Of a stretch of 64,000 nt of DNA, positions 24,772-35,095 are shown in pieces. Position numbers and translations under genes: made by a program. The notes beneath the pieces are model-generated. The model had not been told where the DNA came from. It did no database searches and was given only the letters and a program-made list of their open reading frames with translations. Source of the DNA: Sulfurimicrobium sp031426915 (GTDB taxonomy: Bacteria; Pseudomonadota; Gammaproteobacteria; Burkholderiales; Sulfuricellaceae); NCBI GenBank assembly GCA_031426915.1, contig JASJPB010000040.1, positions 1 to 64,000 of the forward strand. Reading direction: 5' to 3'. Position 1 is the first letter of the stretch; every line of letters begins with the position of its first letter.

Positions 24772-25005
24772 TCATGGTTCATCTTGCGGCGCTGCAGCCA
24801 GCGCCGCTTCCAGCGCCGCTCTCATTTTGGGCGGCGTCACTTCACTTTGAATCTGCGCGTGATAACGCCCGTCCACGAACATCACCAGCGCGGGACCTTC
24901 GCTCCGGGCCAACACGCGATGAAAATCGAATTCGCTCAGCATCGTAAAAACCAGCATGGGACGCCACTTTAAGGGAAGACAATAGATCAGGGCAAGACCA
25001 GCCAT
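24772..25005 (-). pseudogene. Thioredoxin-like gene remnant lacking the CxxC active site
   Basis: The open frame encodes 77 residues. LSEFDFHRVLARSEGPALVMF looks like the first helix and strand of a small thioredoxin-like protein. It runs directly into VDGRYHAQIQSE and PPKMRAALEAALAA, which look like the last strand, hairpin and helix of the same fold. The central part, which should hold CxxC, is missing, as if a deletion joined the two similar 'AL-V/L-F' strands. The N-terminal 20 residues do not look like part of the family. It ends three bases before ampD. The gene may be non-functional or may make a minimal redox-dead protein; the intact-family comparison is from memory. Confidence 0.5.
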
Positions 25006-25035
25006 ATTTTTACCTTTTTACATACGGCCGACCAT

Positions 25036-25272
25036 GTCCTTCAAATTTCCCGGCGCCTGGGCCGCCGCTGGCAACAGCTGCACCGTCTGGTGTATGCCAT
25101 CGCCGTCATAGGGTGACCCATTACCTGTGGCTGGTAAAAAGACCTTACCCTGCCCCCGATTTATGCGGCCATCCTCGCCCTGTTGCTCGCTTTGCGCGCA
25201 TTCCGCCCGATTCTGGATACGCTCCTGGCGCGGCTCCAGCCAGCAGGAAAAACAGGCACACCAATGCTATAA
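25036..25272 (+). pseudogene. msrQ: Truncated, frameshifted remnant of msrQ (YedZ-type haem membrane subunit)
   Basis: Three segments together read like the C-terminus of MsrQ, the inner-membrane haem partner of the MsrP methionine sulfoxide reductase. The first, 25051-25113, reads RRLGRRWQQLHRLVYAIAVIG. After a one-base frame change VTHYLWLVK follows at 25113-25139. After a second, compensating change at the A-run 25136-25140, DLTLPPIYAAILALLLALRAF continues to a stop at 25270-25272. The HRLVY...HYLWLVK...IYAAILALL pattern is typical of the family. The first four transmembrane helices are absent, replaced by the oppositely oriented thioredoxin remnant. The two frameshifts and missing 5' part argue for a true pseudogene over sequencing error. 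Confidence 0.7.
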
Positions 25273-25303
25273 TCCCGGCTTTTCTCACTCCAGGTTACAG
25301 CCC

Positions 25304-26305
25304 GTGATATTCGCCCAACTATTCCTTATGCTCATCGTGATCCTGATCGCCGCGGAGGTGTTCACCAACGCGCTGGAACATCTGGGCGAAAAGCTGAAAA
25401 TCTCGGAAGGCGTGACCGGCTCCCTGTTCGCCGCGGTGGGCACCGCCCTGCCGGAAACCATGGTGCCGTTGCTGGCGATCTTCGCCGGCACCACCAATGC
25501 CCACGTCAATGAGGAAATCGGCGTCGGCGCGATCCTCGGCGCGCCGCTGATGCTGTCCACCCTGTCGCTGTTCCTGATGTCCGCCTCGGTGCTGAAGAAG
25601 CGCGGCCTGCAGGGCCATCTCATACCGGAACACACCGGCCTCACGCGCGACCTCAACTTCTTCCTCGCCGCCTTCTCGCTCTCTGCCGTGGCGCTGTTCG
25701 TGCCCCACGAGACGCCGCTGTTCCGCGCCCTGCTGGCATTCGGCATGGTATTCATCTACTTTGTCTACATCATGCTCACGCTGCGCGCCTCGGCCCACCT
25801 GGTGAAGGAAGGCCACGGCACCGAAGCCGAAGGCAAGATGATGCTGTGCAGGCTCGGCCTGCCGCAAAACATGCTCATCATCCTGGTGCAGCTGGTACTG
25901 GGCCTGGGCCTGCTGGTGGCGGGCGCGAAGGGCTTCATCAACGGCGTGGACGAGGCCTCCAGACTGCTTGGCATCTCGCCCCTGCTGCTGTCGCTGCTGA
26001 TCATCCCCATCGCCACCGAACTGCCGGAAAAGGTCAACAGCATCCTGTGGATCCGCCGGCGTAAAGATACGCTGGCCTTCGGCAACATCACCGGCGCCAT
26101 GGTGTTCCAGGGCACCCTGCTCCCCGCCATCGGCATCATGCTCACCCCCTGGGCGCCGCAACGCGAAGTGCTGGCGGGCATCATCATCACCCTGCTGGCT
26201 GCGAGCTGGCTGCGCTACATGTCCTCACGCGGGCAGCTCAAGGTTTGGCACCTGGCGCTCAACGGCGCGCTGTACGTGACCTACCTGGGAATCGCGCTTG
26301 CCTAG
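25304..26305 (+). CDS. Sodium/calcium exchanger-family (CaCA) antiporter
   Basis: 333 residues with about ten predicted transmembrane helices in two inverted halves. Each half has the CaCA alpha-repeat: GSLFAAVGTALPETMVPLLAIFAG near residue 37 and LSLLIIPIATELPEKVNSILWIRRR near 232. The Glu-containing ALPE and ELPE motifs coordinate the cation. A Ca2+/H+ or Ca2+/Na+ exchange role at the inner membrane is expected. The GTG at 25304 is chosen because the first helix (VIFAQLFLMLIVILIAAEVF) begins there; the open frame upstream is only the msrQ remnant in another reading. The gene stands alone between the decayed region and the tandem secreted-protein genes. Confidence 0.85.
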   Translation: MIFAQLFLMLIVILIAAEVFTNALEHLGEKLKISEGVTGSLFAAVGTALPETMVPLLAIFAGTTNAHVNEEIGVGAILGAPLMLSTLSLFLMSASVLKKRGLQGHLIPEHTGLTRDLNFFLAAFSLSAVALFVPHETPLFRALLAFGMVFIYFVYIMLTLRASAHLVKEGHGTEAEGKMMLCRLGLPQNMLIILVQLVLGLGLLVAGAKGFINGVDEASRLLGISPLLLSLLIIPIATELPEKVNSILWIRRRKDTLAFGNITGAMVFQGTLLPAIGIMLTPWAPQREVLAGIIITLLAASWLRYMSSRGQLKVWHLALNGALYVTYLGIALA

Positions 26306-26363
26306 GAACTAAACGCGATGTCATAATGTCAGAGTCATCACCGCTCCCGCGAGAACCTCAGGC

Positions 26364-27737
26364 ATGAATTCGGCATTTCTCAAAACCCTCCTGTCCCTGC
26401 TCCTCCTGGCCGCTGCTTTTTCGGCCCAGGGCGCGCAAATCCAGTACGTGCACCGCATCACCCCGAGCGCTGACAGCAATAGCGCCGTACTGGAACGGCG
26501 TGTTGCGGCTGGGGGAAACTGGGAAGGCTTCGTGGCGCTTCCTTCCCGATTTACCGAGAATATTCAGAGAACCTCTGGCTATGGCAATGCCCCCAGAAGT
26601 TGGAGGCTCGACTGGGCGGCTCAGGATCCCGGCTCCGGCACTTTTTGCCTGGGATACGACGTAGAGGGAAATGAGATCGATCGCTTTTTTTCTGGAGTTC
26701 CGCTCCACGAAAGATCCGTGGGCTGCACCTTCGATTCAGGGAACGCCTGGCACTGGTTCAATTGGAAAGGCGCCAGCTTTCAGCTCCTGGGCAACGTCCA
26801 GAAAATGCGCCTGCAACAGGGTCGCGCCATCGTATCCACGGCGGGCGGGGAATATGTCGCCAGTATCGACACATCGGGCACTACCCCGCCCTATACCCTG
26901 AAATTCGAACAAACCCGGGATTGCGGATCTGATTGCCCACGATTGCTCGCGGGCCTGACGGGTTTATCGCGCATCTGGTATGACCCGTCCCAGCCGGGGC
27001 AGGGCCTGACCTATACCTCCAGACCAGCCAGCGACAGGCTTGGAAGTGAATACTGGGCCTATTTCACGGCCTACGACACCGACGGCTCGGCCACCTGGTG
27101 GTTGGGACCGTGGGGTCTGGTTTCCTACAATGGACCGGGCATACAAGATCCCTGGAATGGCAGCTTGGTGAGTTCAAGTACGATCGGTCATGTGACATTC
27201 GAGTTCATCTACCCTTCACAGATGAATGCCACCTTCAACTATGGCACTAACGCCTCGGGGGCGCGGATCAGCCCCAACGTTTGGCAAAAGACCCTGACTC
27301 TCGTACCTTTCGACACCCCGCCCACCGGCGGCACCCCTAATTGCACCGGCGTCCCCGCCAACGCCGTCTGTGCCGACATCGCCCTGGAGGGCCGGCCCCG
27401 CGTCTGGTACGACCCTGCCCAGTCCGGCCAGGGCCTCACCCTCACCGCTGTCAACGGCAAGTACTGGGGCTACTACACCGCCTACGACAGCGAGGGCAAG
27501 GCCGCGTGGTGGCTGTTCAATTCGCCAGGCCCGCTCGACGGCGGCAATCAGTTCTCGTTCGACCTGATGGACTATTCCGGCCCGGCGCTTTACACCGCCT
27601 GGGATGCCGGCAAGGTTTCTTCCCGCGTCGCGGGCAGCGGCACCCTGGTCATGACCAGCGCCACCCGGATGAGCCTGACCATCCGGAGTGGCAACACCGT
27701 CCGGAACCTCAACCTGGTCCCATTCGATGTGCCCTGA
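26364..27737 (+). CDS. Secreted WYDPxQxGQG-module protein, first of three tandem paralogues
   Basis: 457 residues with a Sec signal peptide (MNSAFLKTLLSLLLLAAAFSAQGA). After an N-terminal domain with QYVHRI and GCTFDSGNAWHWF motifs there are two copies of a module centred on WYDPSQPGQGLTYT (about 203) and WYDPAQSGQGLTLTAVNGKYWGYY (about 346). Each is followed by YTAYDSEGKAAWWL-type strands. This motif occurs in many secreted proteins of Xanthomonadales and Betaproteobacteria; I know no assigned function. The composition (Ser, Gly, Tyr, Trp, few charges) suggests an all-beta extracellular or periplasmic protein. Three Cys pairs may form disulfides. The stop is followed after 15 bases by the second paralogue with AGGAAGCAAAAAAC as ribosome-binding region. 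Confidence 0.7.
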   Translation: MNSAFLKTLLSLLLLAAAFSAQGAQIQYVHRITPSADSNSAVLERRVAAGGNWEGFVALPSRFTENIQRTSGYGNAPRSWRLDWAAQDPGSGTFCLGYDVEGNEIDRFFSGVPLHERSVGCTFDSGNAWHWFNWKGASFQLLGNVQKMRLQQGRAIVSTAGGEYVASIDTSGTTPPYTLKFEQTRDCGSDCPRLLAGLTGLSRIWYDPSQPGQGLTYTSRPASDRLGSEYWAYFTAYDTDGSATWWLGPWGLVSYNGPGIQDPWNGSLVSSSTIGHVTFEFIYPSQMNATFNYGTNASGARISPNVWQKTLTLVPFDTPPTGGTPNCTGVPANAVCADIALEGRPRVWYDPAQSGQGLTLTAVNGKYWGYYTAYDSEGKAAWWLFNSPGPLDGGNQFSFDLMDYSGPALYTAWDAGKVSSRVAGSGTLVMTSATRMSLTIRSGNTVRNLNLVPFDVP

Positions 27738-27752
27738 CAGGAAGCAAAAAAC

Positions 27753-29087
27753 ATGAAGCATGCTCTCGCCCACACCATTGTCCTTTCCCTCGCGCTGCTT
27801 CTAGCCGCCATTTCAGCCCAGGGCGCGCAAATCCAGTACGTGCACCGCATCGCCCCCAGCGCCGACGGCAAGAGCGCCACGTTGGAGCGGCGCAATGCGG
27901 CGGAGTCCAACTGGCAAAGCTTCGTGGAGCTTCCTTCCAGATATGCTCCGGGCAGCGCCTGGGGCTGGAGTTGGCCTCTCCGGTGGGCGGCACAGGATCA
28001 GAGCTCCGGAACTTTTTGCCTGAAATACGAGGTACAAGGGCCGCCGCTTGATTTGGCCATCTTTGCCTACGAATCTTTCATGGGTTGCACTTTTGATTCA
28101 GGAAATTCCTGGCATTGGATCAAGGACAGCAGGCTTCCATTTTACGGCAACGTCCAGAAAGTCCGCCTGGAGCAGGGCCGCGCCATCATTTCCACGACCG
28201 GCGGGGAATATGCCGCCAGTGTCGACACATCGGGGACGGTCCCACCCTACAATCTGAAAATCGCACAAACCAGGGACTACGGTTGCGGAACGCTTTGCAC
28301 GCAATTGCTGACAGGCCTGTCGCGTGTCTGGTATGACCCATCGCAACCGGGACAGGGCCTGACCTACACCTACATCCCCACCAGTTGGGGCGGCGTGGAC
28401 AAATGGTCCTATTTCACGGCCTACGACACCGACGGCTCGACCACCTGGTGGTTGGGGCCGTGGGATCTGGCTTCCTACAATGGACCAGCAATACAAGATA
28501 GTTGGAATACCAGCCAGGTCAGTTCCAATAAAATTGGCACCGCGACCTTCGAATTTATCTATCCCTCCCAGATGAATGTCACCTTTCACTACGGCATTAA
28601 TTCCTCGGGGACGCGAATCAGCCCCAACGTTTGGCAAAAGACCCTGACTCTCGTGCCTTTCGACACCCCACCCACCGGCGGCACGCCCAATTGCGCCGGC
28701 GTCCCCGCCAACGCCACCTGTGCCGACATTGTACTGGAAGGACGGCCCCGCATCTGGTACGACCCCGCCCAGTCGGGCCAGGGCTTCACCCTCACCGCCG
28801 TCAACGGCCAGTACTGGGGCTATTACACCGCCTACGACAGCGAGGGCAAGGCCGCATGGTGGCTGCTCAACTCCCCGGGTCCGCTCGACGGCAGCAATCA
28901 GTTCTCCTTCGACCTGATGGAATATTCCGGCCCGGCGCTTTACACCACCTGGGATGCCAGCAAGGTTTCTTCCCGCGTCGCCGGCAACGGCACCCTGGTC
29001 ATGAACAGCGCCAGCCAGATGAGCCTGACCATCCGCATCGGCAACACCGTCCGGAACCTGAACCTGGTCCCGTTCGATCTGCCCTGA
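27753..29087 (+). CDS. Secreted WYDPxQxGQG-module protein, second tandem paralogue
   Basis: 444 residues. Signal peptide MKHALAHTIVLSLALLLAAISAQGA is followed by QIQYVHRIAPSADGKSATLERRNA, almost the same as in the first paralogue. The two WYDP modules are near residues 191 and 333. The C-terminal module (from about 315) is nearly identical to those of both neighbours, at DNA as well as protein level, while the first 200 residues differ more. It is separated from each neighbour by 15 bases with the same TGACAGGAARCAAAAAACATGAA junction, so the unit of duplication included the ribosome-binding site. All three are probably made from one transcript. Function is unknown. Confidence 0.7.
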   Translation: MKHALAHTIVLSLALLLAAISAQGAQIQYVHRIAPSADGKSATLERRNAAESNWQSFVELPSRYAPGSAWGWSWPLRWAAQDQSSGTFCLKYEVQGPPLDLAIFAYESFMGCTFDSGNSWHWIKDSRLPFYGNVQKVRLEQGRAIISTTGGEYAASVDTSGTVPPYNLKIAQTRDYGCGTLCTQLLTGLSRVWYDPSQPGQGLTYTYIPTSWGGVDKWSYFTAYDTDGSTTWWLGPWDLASYNGPAIQDSWNTSQVSSNKIGTATFEFIYPSQMNVTFHYGINSSGTRISPNVWQKTLTLVPFDTPPTGGTPNCAGVPANATCADIVLEGRPRIWYDPAQSGQGFTLTAVNGQYWGYYTAYDSEGKAAWWLLNSPGPLDGSNQFSFDLMEYSGPALYTTWDASKVSSRVAGNGTLVMNSASQMSLTIRIGNTVRNLNLVPFDLP

Positions 29088-29102
29088 CAGGAAACAAAAA
29101 AC

Positions 29103-30500
29103 ATGAAACCTGCTCTCGCCCGCGCCATCTCCCTCGCCTTGCTCCTCATCATCACCTTTTCGGCCCAGAGCGCAGGGGCACAATACCTGCACCGGATCAG
29201 CGTCAGTGCGGACACGCTTGGCGCCACACTGGAGCGGCGCAATGCCGTGGGTGGAAACTGGCAAGCCTTTGTCGTGCTTCCAGCACCTGCCCAACCGCCA
29301 TATTTTGCCGGCCAGACCCCGACCGTCACATGGAACCTGCAGTGGGCAGCCCAGGATGCTGCCTCACCGGCTTTTTGCGTGGGTTATCAGAACACGGTGC
29401 GGTACATGAATCAGGACCCGATTCGGGACGATTATGCGGGATGCTCACTCGACGCGGGCCTTACCTGGAACTGGTTCAAGTCCTGGGAAAATCTTGGCTC
29501 TATGCCCACGGGGATGGTACAGAACATAGTCCTACAATCGGGCCGCATCCTCATCTCGACCACTACCGGGCAATTCGTTGCCATGGTCGGCAACGCCACC
29601 ACAGGCCGATTTTTTACCCTCAGCATCGAACAGACCCAGAACATTGACTGCAATATCCTGCACGACTGTCGGCCCCTGTCTGGATTGGCGCGTGTCTGGT
29701 ATGACCCTTCCCAGCCAGGGCAAGGCATTACATTCACTCAGAAGACCACCAACCAGATTTATGCGGATGGTGCTTGGGCCTATTTTACGGCTTATGACAC
29801 GGACGGATCGGCCGCCTGGTGGCTTGCGCCTTATTTTTCTCTTAGCAGCGAAATACCTCAACTTATCAACCGCAGCGAACTGCTTTCCTATACCGGCAGC
29901 GCCCTGGGCGGAATCTGGAATTCCAGCCAGATCCATTCGAGCACGGCTGGCGTGTTCTCCTTATCCCTTGTCCCTCCTTCCCAGATGGACGTTACCCTGC
30001 AATACGGTTCCGACTGGGGAGGCAATCCCATCGGTACCAGACAGTGGAGCAAGACGCTCAATCTGGTGCCTTTCGACACCCCGTCCATCCGTGGCATCCC
30101 CAATTGCGCTGGCGTCCCCGCCAACGCCACCTGCGCCGACCTCGCCCTGGCGGGCCGGCCCCGCGTCTGGTACGACCCCGCCCAATCCGGCCAGGGCCTC
30201 ACCCTCACCGCCGTCAACGGCAAGTACTGGGGCTACTACACCGCCTACGACAGTGAGGGCAAGGCCGCCTGGTGGCTATTCAACTCCCCGGGACCGCTCG
30301 ACGGCAGCAATCAGTTCTCGTTCGACCTGATGGACTATTCCGGACCGGCGCTTTACACCACATGGGATGCCAGCAAGGTTTTTTCCCGCGTCGCGGGCAG
30401 CGGCACCCTGGTCATGACCAGCGCCAGCCGGATGAGCCTGACCATCCGCATCGGCAGCACCTTCCGGAATCTGAACCTGGTCCCGTTCGATCTGCCCTGA
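29103..30500 (+). CDS. Secreted WYDPxQxGQG-module protein, third tandem paralogue
   Basis: 465 residues with signal peptide MKPALARAISLALLLIITFSAQSAGA. The N-terminal domain is the most diverged of the three (YLHRISVSADTLGATLERRNAVGG; a FKSWENLGSMPTGMVQN segment instead of the usual HWF region). The first module WYDPSQPGQGITFT is near residue 198, with a 20-residue insertion after its WWLAPYF strand. The second, WYDPAQSGQGLTLTAVNGKYWGYY near 355, is almost identical to that of the first paralogue. A small hairpin and a good sigma70-like promoter for the following glgP come directly after the stop, so the three-gene unit ends here. Function is unknown. Confidence 0.7.
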   Translation: MKPALARAISLALLLIITFSAQSAGAQYLHRISVSADTLGATLERRNAVGGNWQAFVVLPAPAQPPYFAGQTPTVTWNLQWAAQDAASPAFCVGYQNTVRYMNQDPIRDDYAGCSLDAGLTWNWFKSWENLGSMPTGMVQNIVLQSGRILISTTTGQFVAMVGNATTGRFFTLSIEQTQNIDCNILHDCRPLSGLARVWYDPSQPGQGITFTQKTTNQIYADGAWAYFTAYDTDGSAAWWLAPYFSLSSEIPQLINRSELLSYTGSALGGIWNSSQIHSSTAGVFSLSLVPPSQMDVTLQYGSDWGGNPIGTRQWSKTLNLVPFDTPSIRGIPNCAGVPANATCADLALAGRPRVWYDPAQSGQGLTLTAVNGKYWGYYTAYDSEGKAAWWLFNSPGPLDGSNQFSFDLMDYSGPALYTTWDASKVFSRVAGSGTLVMTSASRMSLTIRIGSTFRNLNLVPFDLP

Positions 30501-30502
30501 AC

Positions 30503-30516
30503 GGCCCTGAGGGGCC
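30503..30516 (+). terminator. Short GC hairpin after the tandem secreted-protein genes
   Basis: GGCCC and GGGCC pair around a TGAG loop three bases after the stop at 30500. It is short and followed only by TTC, so it is a weak terminator at best. Confidence 0.3.
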
Positions 30517-30527
30517 TTCAGCAAGGC

Positions 30528-30556
30528 TTTACCGGCTTTCCCAAAGCGTCTATGCT
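30528..30556 (+). promoter_or_regulatory. glgP: Candidate sigma70 promoter for second glgP
   Basis: TTTACC (30528-30533) and TATGCT (30551-30556) each match four of six consensus bases and are exactly 17 bases apart. Transcription would begin near 30563, about 25 bases before the ATG at 30589, leaving a short leader with an AAGAGA ribosome-binding region. Confidence 0.5.
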
Positions 30557-30588
30557 GGCACCTACACTCAATAATAAGAGAATGTGCC

Positions 30589-33066
<2,478 letters not shown>

Positions 33067-33087
33067 CTTGAACGCTATAATGCCGCC

Positions 33088-35091
33088 ATGAAAAAAACAG
33101 CAAAAATCCTCGGCTTCACTTTGAGCATTGCACTCAGCCATGGCGCGCTTGCGGGAGAGGACTTGTCGAGCAGCATGCTGGAAGACCTCGGCGAGCAAAC
33201 CAGCATCGCCACGCGCACCAAGCTGCGTGTCGATTACGCGCCGGGCACCATCAATATTCTCCATAGCGACGAACTCATGACCCAGGGCGCGCGCACGGTG
33301 TGGGAAGCGCTGGCGCTGGTGCCGGGTTTCGAACAATCCATCGATGAGACCGGCACACGCCAGGTCATCGTGCGCGGCGTGGGGAAATCCTATTCCTCCG
33401 GCGCCATCAAGATCCTGGTCAACGACATCGCCCTCAATTCGGAACTGATGAGCCTCGCCAACCCGGTGCTCAACATGCCGGTGGAGCAAGTGGAGCGCAT
33501 CGAGGTGATCCGCGGCCCGGGTTCGGCCATGTATGGCGAATCCGCCTACATGGGCGTGGTCAACGTCATCACCCGCAAGCAGGGCCAGCGCCTGTTCGCG
33601 GGGGTGGGCAATTACGGGGTGCAGGCAGGCGGGGGCGTGATGTCGTTCGACGATGCGGAAACCGGCCTCAATTTCAACCTCAACCTGGCCGGCTGGAAGG
33701 CACAAGGCGGCGGCCGAGCCGGGCAGGATCAGCTCCATGTGGACGGCAACAGCGCCTTATCCAATGCGCCGGGGCCGGTCAACGACAAACAGGATTACCG
33801 TTCCGCACTGTTCGGTTTGAACTACAACAAATTTTCACTTTCCGCCTTGTGGCTGGAAGACGGTGCCGGCGACCACTACGGTATCAACAACATTCTCCCG
33901 CCGGACGAGAAACGCATTGTCACCCGCCACCGTCACCGTGCGCTGGAAATCAAGCAAGCGGTGGAATTCGCCCCGGCCTTGCAGGCCGAATTCAAACTCG
34001 GCTGGCAAGATTTCGCGCACAGCCGCGACCGCCTCTACCTCAGCCCTGGCGCCGCCTATGATCCGGCCATCGATGGCGCGGTCTGGCTGAGCCGTGATTA
34101 CCAGGAAACCCGCCTCACGGCTGGTGCTGACCTGGCCTGGGAACGGGGACAACATACGGCATTGCTGGGGTGGTCCATCAACAGCGTCGATATCAACACT
34201 GGCAGCTGGAACTGGAACTACCCTTACTACGATATCGGCTCAAGTTTTATCGATACCAGCATGAAGCGCACCGTCAACAGCCTGACCATTCAGGACGAAT
34301 TCCGTTTCAACCAGCGTTTCACCCTGACCGCCGGCCTGCGCCACGACCGCTACGACGACATCGGCAACAGCACCACGCCACGTCTGGCGGCAGTCTGGCA
34401 GATGGCGCCCAGGCACATCATCAAGGCCCAGTACGCCGAGGCTTTTCGCGCACCCACTTTCTATGAGCTATACAACGGCGGCCAGCCTGCCAACATCCGC
34501 CCCGAAACCGTGGCCACCACCGAATTGGGCTATCTGTACAAAGGCGCACACAGTAGTGGCGGAATCACCCTGTTCCATTCCGATCTCAAGAACCTGATCG
34601 TCTTTGTCGACTCTCCTGCCTATACCGGTTACAGCAATAGCAATGGAGCCATGTCCCGGGGAGTGGAGCTGGAAGGAGAACATTGGGTAAGCACGAACCT
34701 GAAATTCTCCGGCAATCTGACCTGGCTCAATACCCGCGACGCAAGCACCAACCAGCCCATTCCCGGCGCCGGCCACTGGCTCGCCAACGCCGGACTGGAG
34801 TACCGCGCCAGCCAGGATCTCGCCTTTGGCATCAAATTACGCGAGATAGGAGCGCGGACCCGTGAAACAGGCGACGCGCGCGCCACACTTGGCGGCTACC
34901 GCGTAACGGACATTTCCGCCCGCCTGTTCAATCTCGCAGGCACCCGGGGTCTGACCCTGCGGGCAGGCATTCGCAACCTGCTCAACCAGGATTTGCGCTA
35001 TCCCGCCATGAGCATGCAGCAAGGCCTTTATCCCGATGACTATCCGCAAGGAGCGCGGCAATGGTGGACGATGCTGAGTTACAGTTTTTAG
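33088..35091 (+). CDS. TonB-dependent outer-membrane receptor
   Basis: 667 residues. A signal peptide (MKKTAKILGFTLSIALSHGALA) precedes a plug domain (about 40-160) with INILHSDELMTQGARTVWEALALVPGF, RQVIVRGVGKSYSSGAIKILVND and VERIEVIRGPGSAMYGESAYMGVVNVITRK. The rest is the 22-strand barrel. The TonB-III-like segment is KAQYAEAFRAPTFYELYNGG, and the chain ends in aromatic MLSYSF as usual for BAM-inserted barrels. The plug resembles cobalamin/colicin-type and uncharacterised receptors more than siderophore receptors, but the ligand cannot be told from sequence. No TonB box was confidently located. The gene follows glgP closely and is convergent with pilR, whose stop is four bases from its own. 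Confidence 0.88.
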   Translation: MKKTAKILGFTLSIALSHGALAGEDLSSSMLEDLGEQTSIATRTKLRVDYAPGTINILHSDELMTQGARTVWEALALVPGFEQSIDETGTRQVIVRGVGKSYSSGAIKILVNDIALNSELMSLANPVLNMPVEQVERIEVIRGPGSAMYGESAYMGVVNVITRKQGQRLFAGVGNYGVQAGGGVMSFDDAETGLNFNLNLAGWKAQGGGRAGQDQLHVDGNSALSNAPGPVNDKQDYRSALFGLNYNKFSLSALWLEDGAGDHYGINNILPPDEKRIVTRHRHRALEIKQAVEFAPALQAEFKLGWQDFAHSRDRLYLSPGAAYDPAIDGAVWLSRDYQETRLTAGADLAWERGQHTALLGWSINSVDINTGSWNWNYPYYDIGSSFIDTSMKRTVNSLTIQDEFRFNQRFTLTAGLRHDRYDDIGNSTTPRLAAVWQMAPRHIIKAQYAEAFRAPTFYELYNGGQPANIRPETVATTELGYLYKGAHSSGGITLFHSDLKNLIVFVDSPAYTGYSNSNGAMSRGVELEGEHWVSTNLKFSGNLTWLNTRDASTNQPIPGAGHWLANAGLEYRASQDLAFGIKLREIGARTRETGDARATLGGYRVTDISARLFNLAGTRGLTLRAGIRNLLNQDLRYPAMSMQQGLYPDDYPQGARQWWTMLSYSF

Positions 35092-35095
35092 GGGG

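Larger units (their letters stand above)
26364..30500 (+). repeat. Three-unit tandem gene duplication with near-identical 3' parts
   Basis: Units of about 1.35-1.4 kb share the signal-peptide region, the junction sequence and an almost identical 3' segment. The segment from the CCAACGTTTGGCAAAAGACCCTGAC block to the stop is found at about 27273-27737 and 28623-29087, and a slightly diverged version ends at 30500. The 5' domains vary. This is the pattern expected from unequal crossing-over or gene conversion acting on the 3' ends. Confidence 0.75.

Noticed and set aside
33076..33081. TATAAT as a -10 for the TonB-dependent receptor gene
   Set aside because: It is only six bases before the ATG and lacks a -35 at 16-18 bases, so a useful transcript could not start from it.
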